A stretch of DNA of 11,995 bases from Verrucomicrobiaceae bacterium (GTDB lineage Bacteria; Verrucomicrobiota; Verrucomicrobiae; Verrucomicrobiales; Akkermansiaceae). Of this stretch, positions 11,958-11,995 are shown in pieces. The position numbers and the translations under genes are program-made. The DNA is taken from assembly GCA_003820635.1 (NCBI GenBank), contig RPOS01000233.1, forward strand, positions 1-11,995, read 5' to 3'. Position 1 is the first letter of the stretch, and every line of letters starts with the position of its first letter. The notes under the pieces are model-generated. The model saw only the letters and a program-made list of their open reading frames with translations, made no database searches and was not told the DNA's origin.

Positions 11958-11995
11958 GTTCTGAACAATTAAACGGCATTGATCAATAAACTGCT

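Noticed and set aside
1..11995. Integrase, attachment site, lysin, terminase or large RNA polymerase gene
   Set aside because: No frame in the window shows motifs of these families, so lifestyle and packaging type cannot be judged from here.

Overview
The window looks like part of a tailed dsDNA phage or prophage genome, most probably a cyanophage. The genes are small, tightly packed and often overlap stop-to-start. Nearly all lie on the minus strand. They combine a virion-type structural protein at the left with a replication block at the right: a T7-like family A DNA polymerase, a tandem-OB single-strand-binding protein, a Gp157-like protein and a GP88-like protein. The cyanobacterial host is inferred from recalled resemblance of several small proteins to cyanophage and cyanobacterial ones. 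No integrase, tRNA gene, rRNA, CRISPR array or insertion sequence was seen.

Layout, left to right. 1-1280: a partial minus-strand virion protein, divergent from a small plus-strand beta-rich protein that may also be structural. 1277-2954: five small minus-strand genes of unknown function, with a terminator-like hairpin (1845-1879) running into one start codon. 2977-3812: a Gp157-like coiled-coil protein behind an unlisted 39-residue membrane peptide. 3889-5819: a run of overlapping genes, including a protein with a SWIM-type CxC...CxH zinc motif and a small membrane protein. 5899-6156: a lone plus-strand gene with its own sigma70-like promoter. 6157-8583: an unidentified 338-357 residue protein, a small acidic protein, the SSB and a zinc-ribbon protein. 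8583-10620: DNA polymerase and a small overlapping gene. 10621-11443: a strong hairpin and the GP88-like gene. 11444-11672: a structured intergenic stretch. 11673-11957: a small hydrophilic protein, possibly cut by the window edge.

How the parts may work together: read on the minus strand, the order GP88, 77-residue protein, polymerase, zinc ribbon, SSB, acidic protein, 338-residue protein, then the SWIM and Gp157 groups looks like one early/middle replication and takeover module. Three near-identical elements (8311-8337, 7198-7222, 3836-3860), all in the same orientation and each ending 23-26 nt before a plausible start codon, divide this module. They are the best candidate in the window for an undescribed phage-specific control signal (promoter, operator or leader hairpin).

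Limits: family assignments come from reading the proteins and from memory of families, without database searches. Many small genes remain unidentified.
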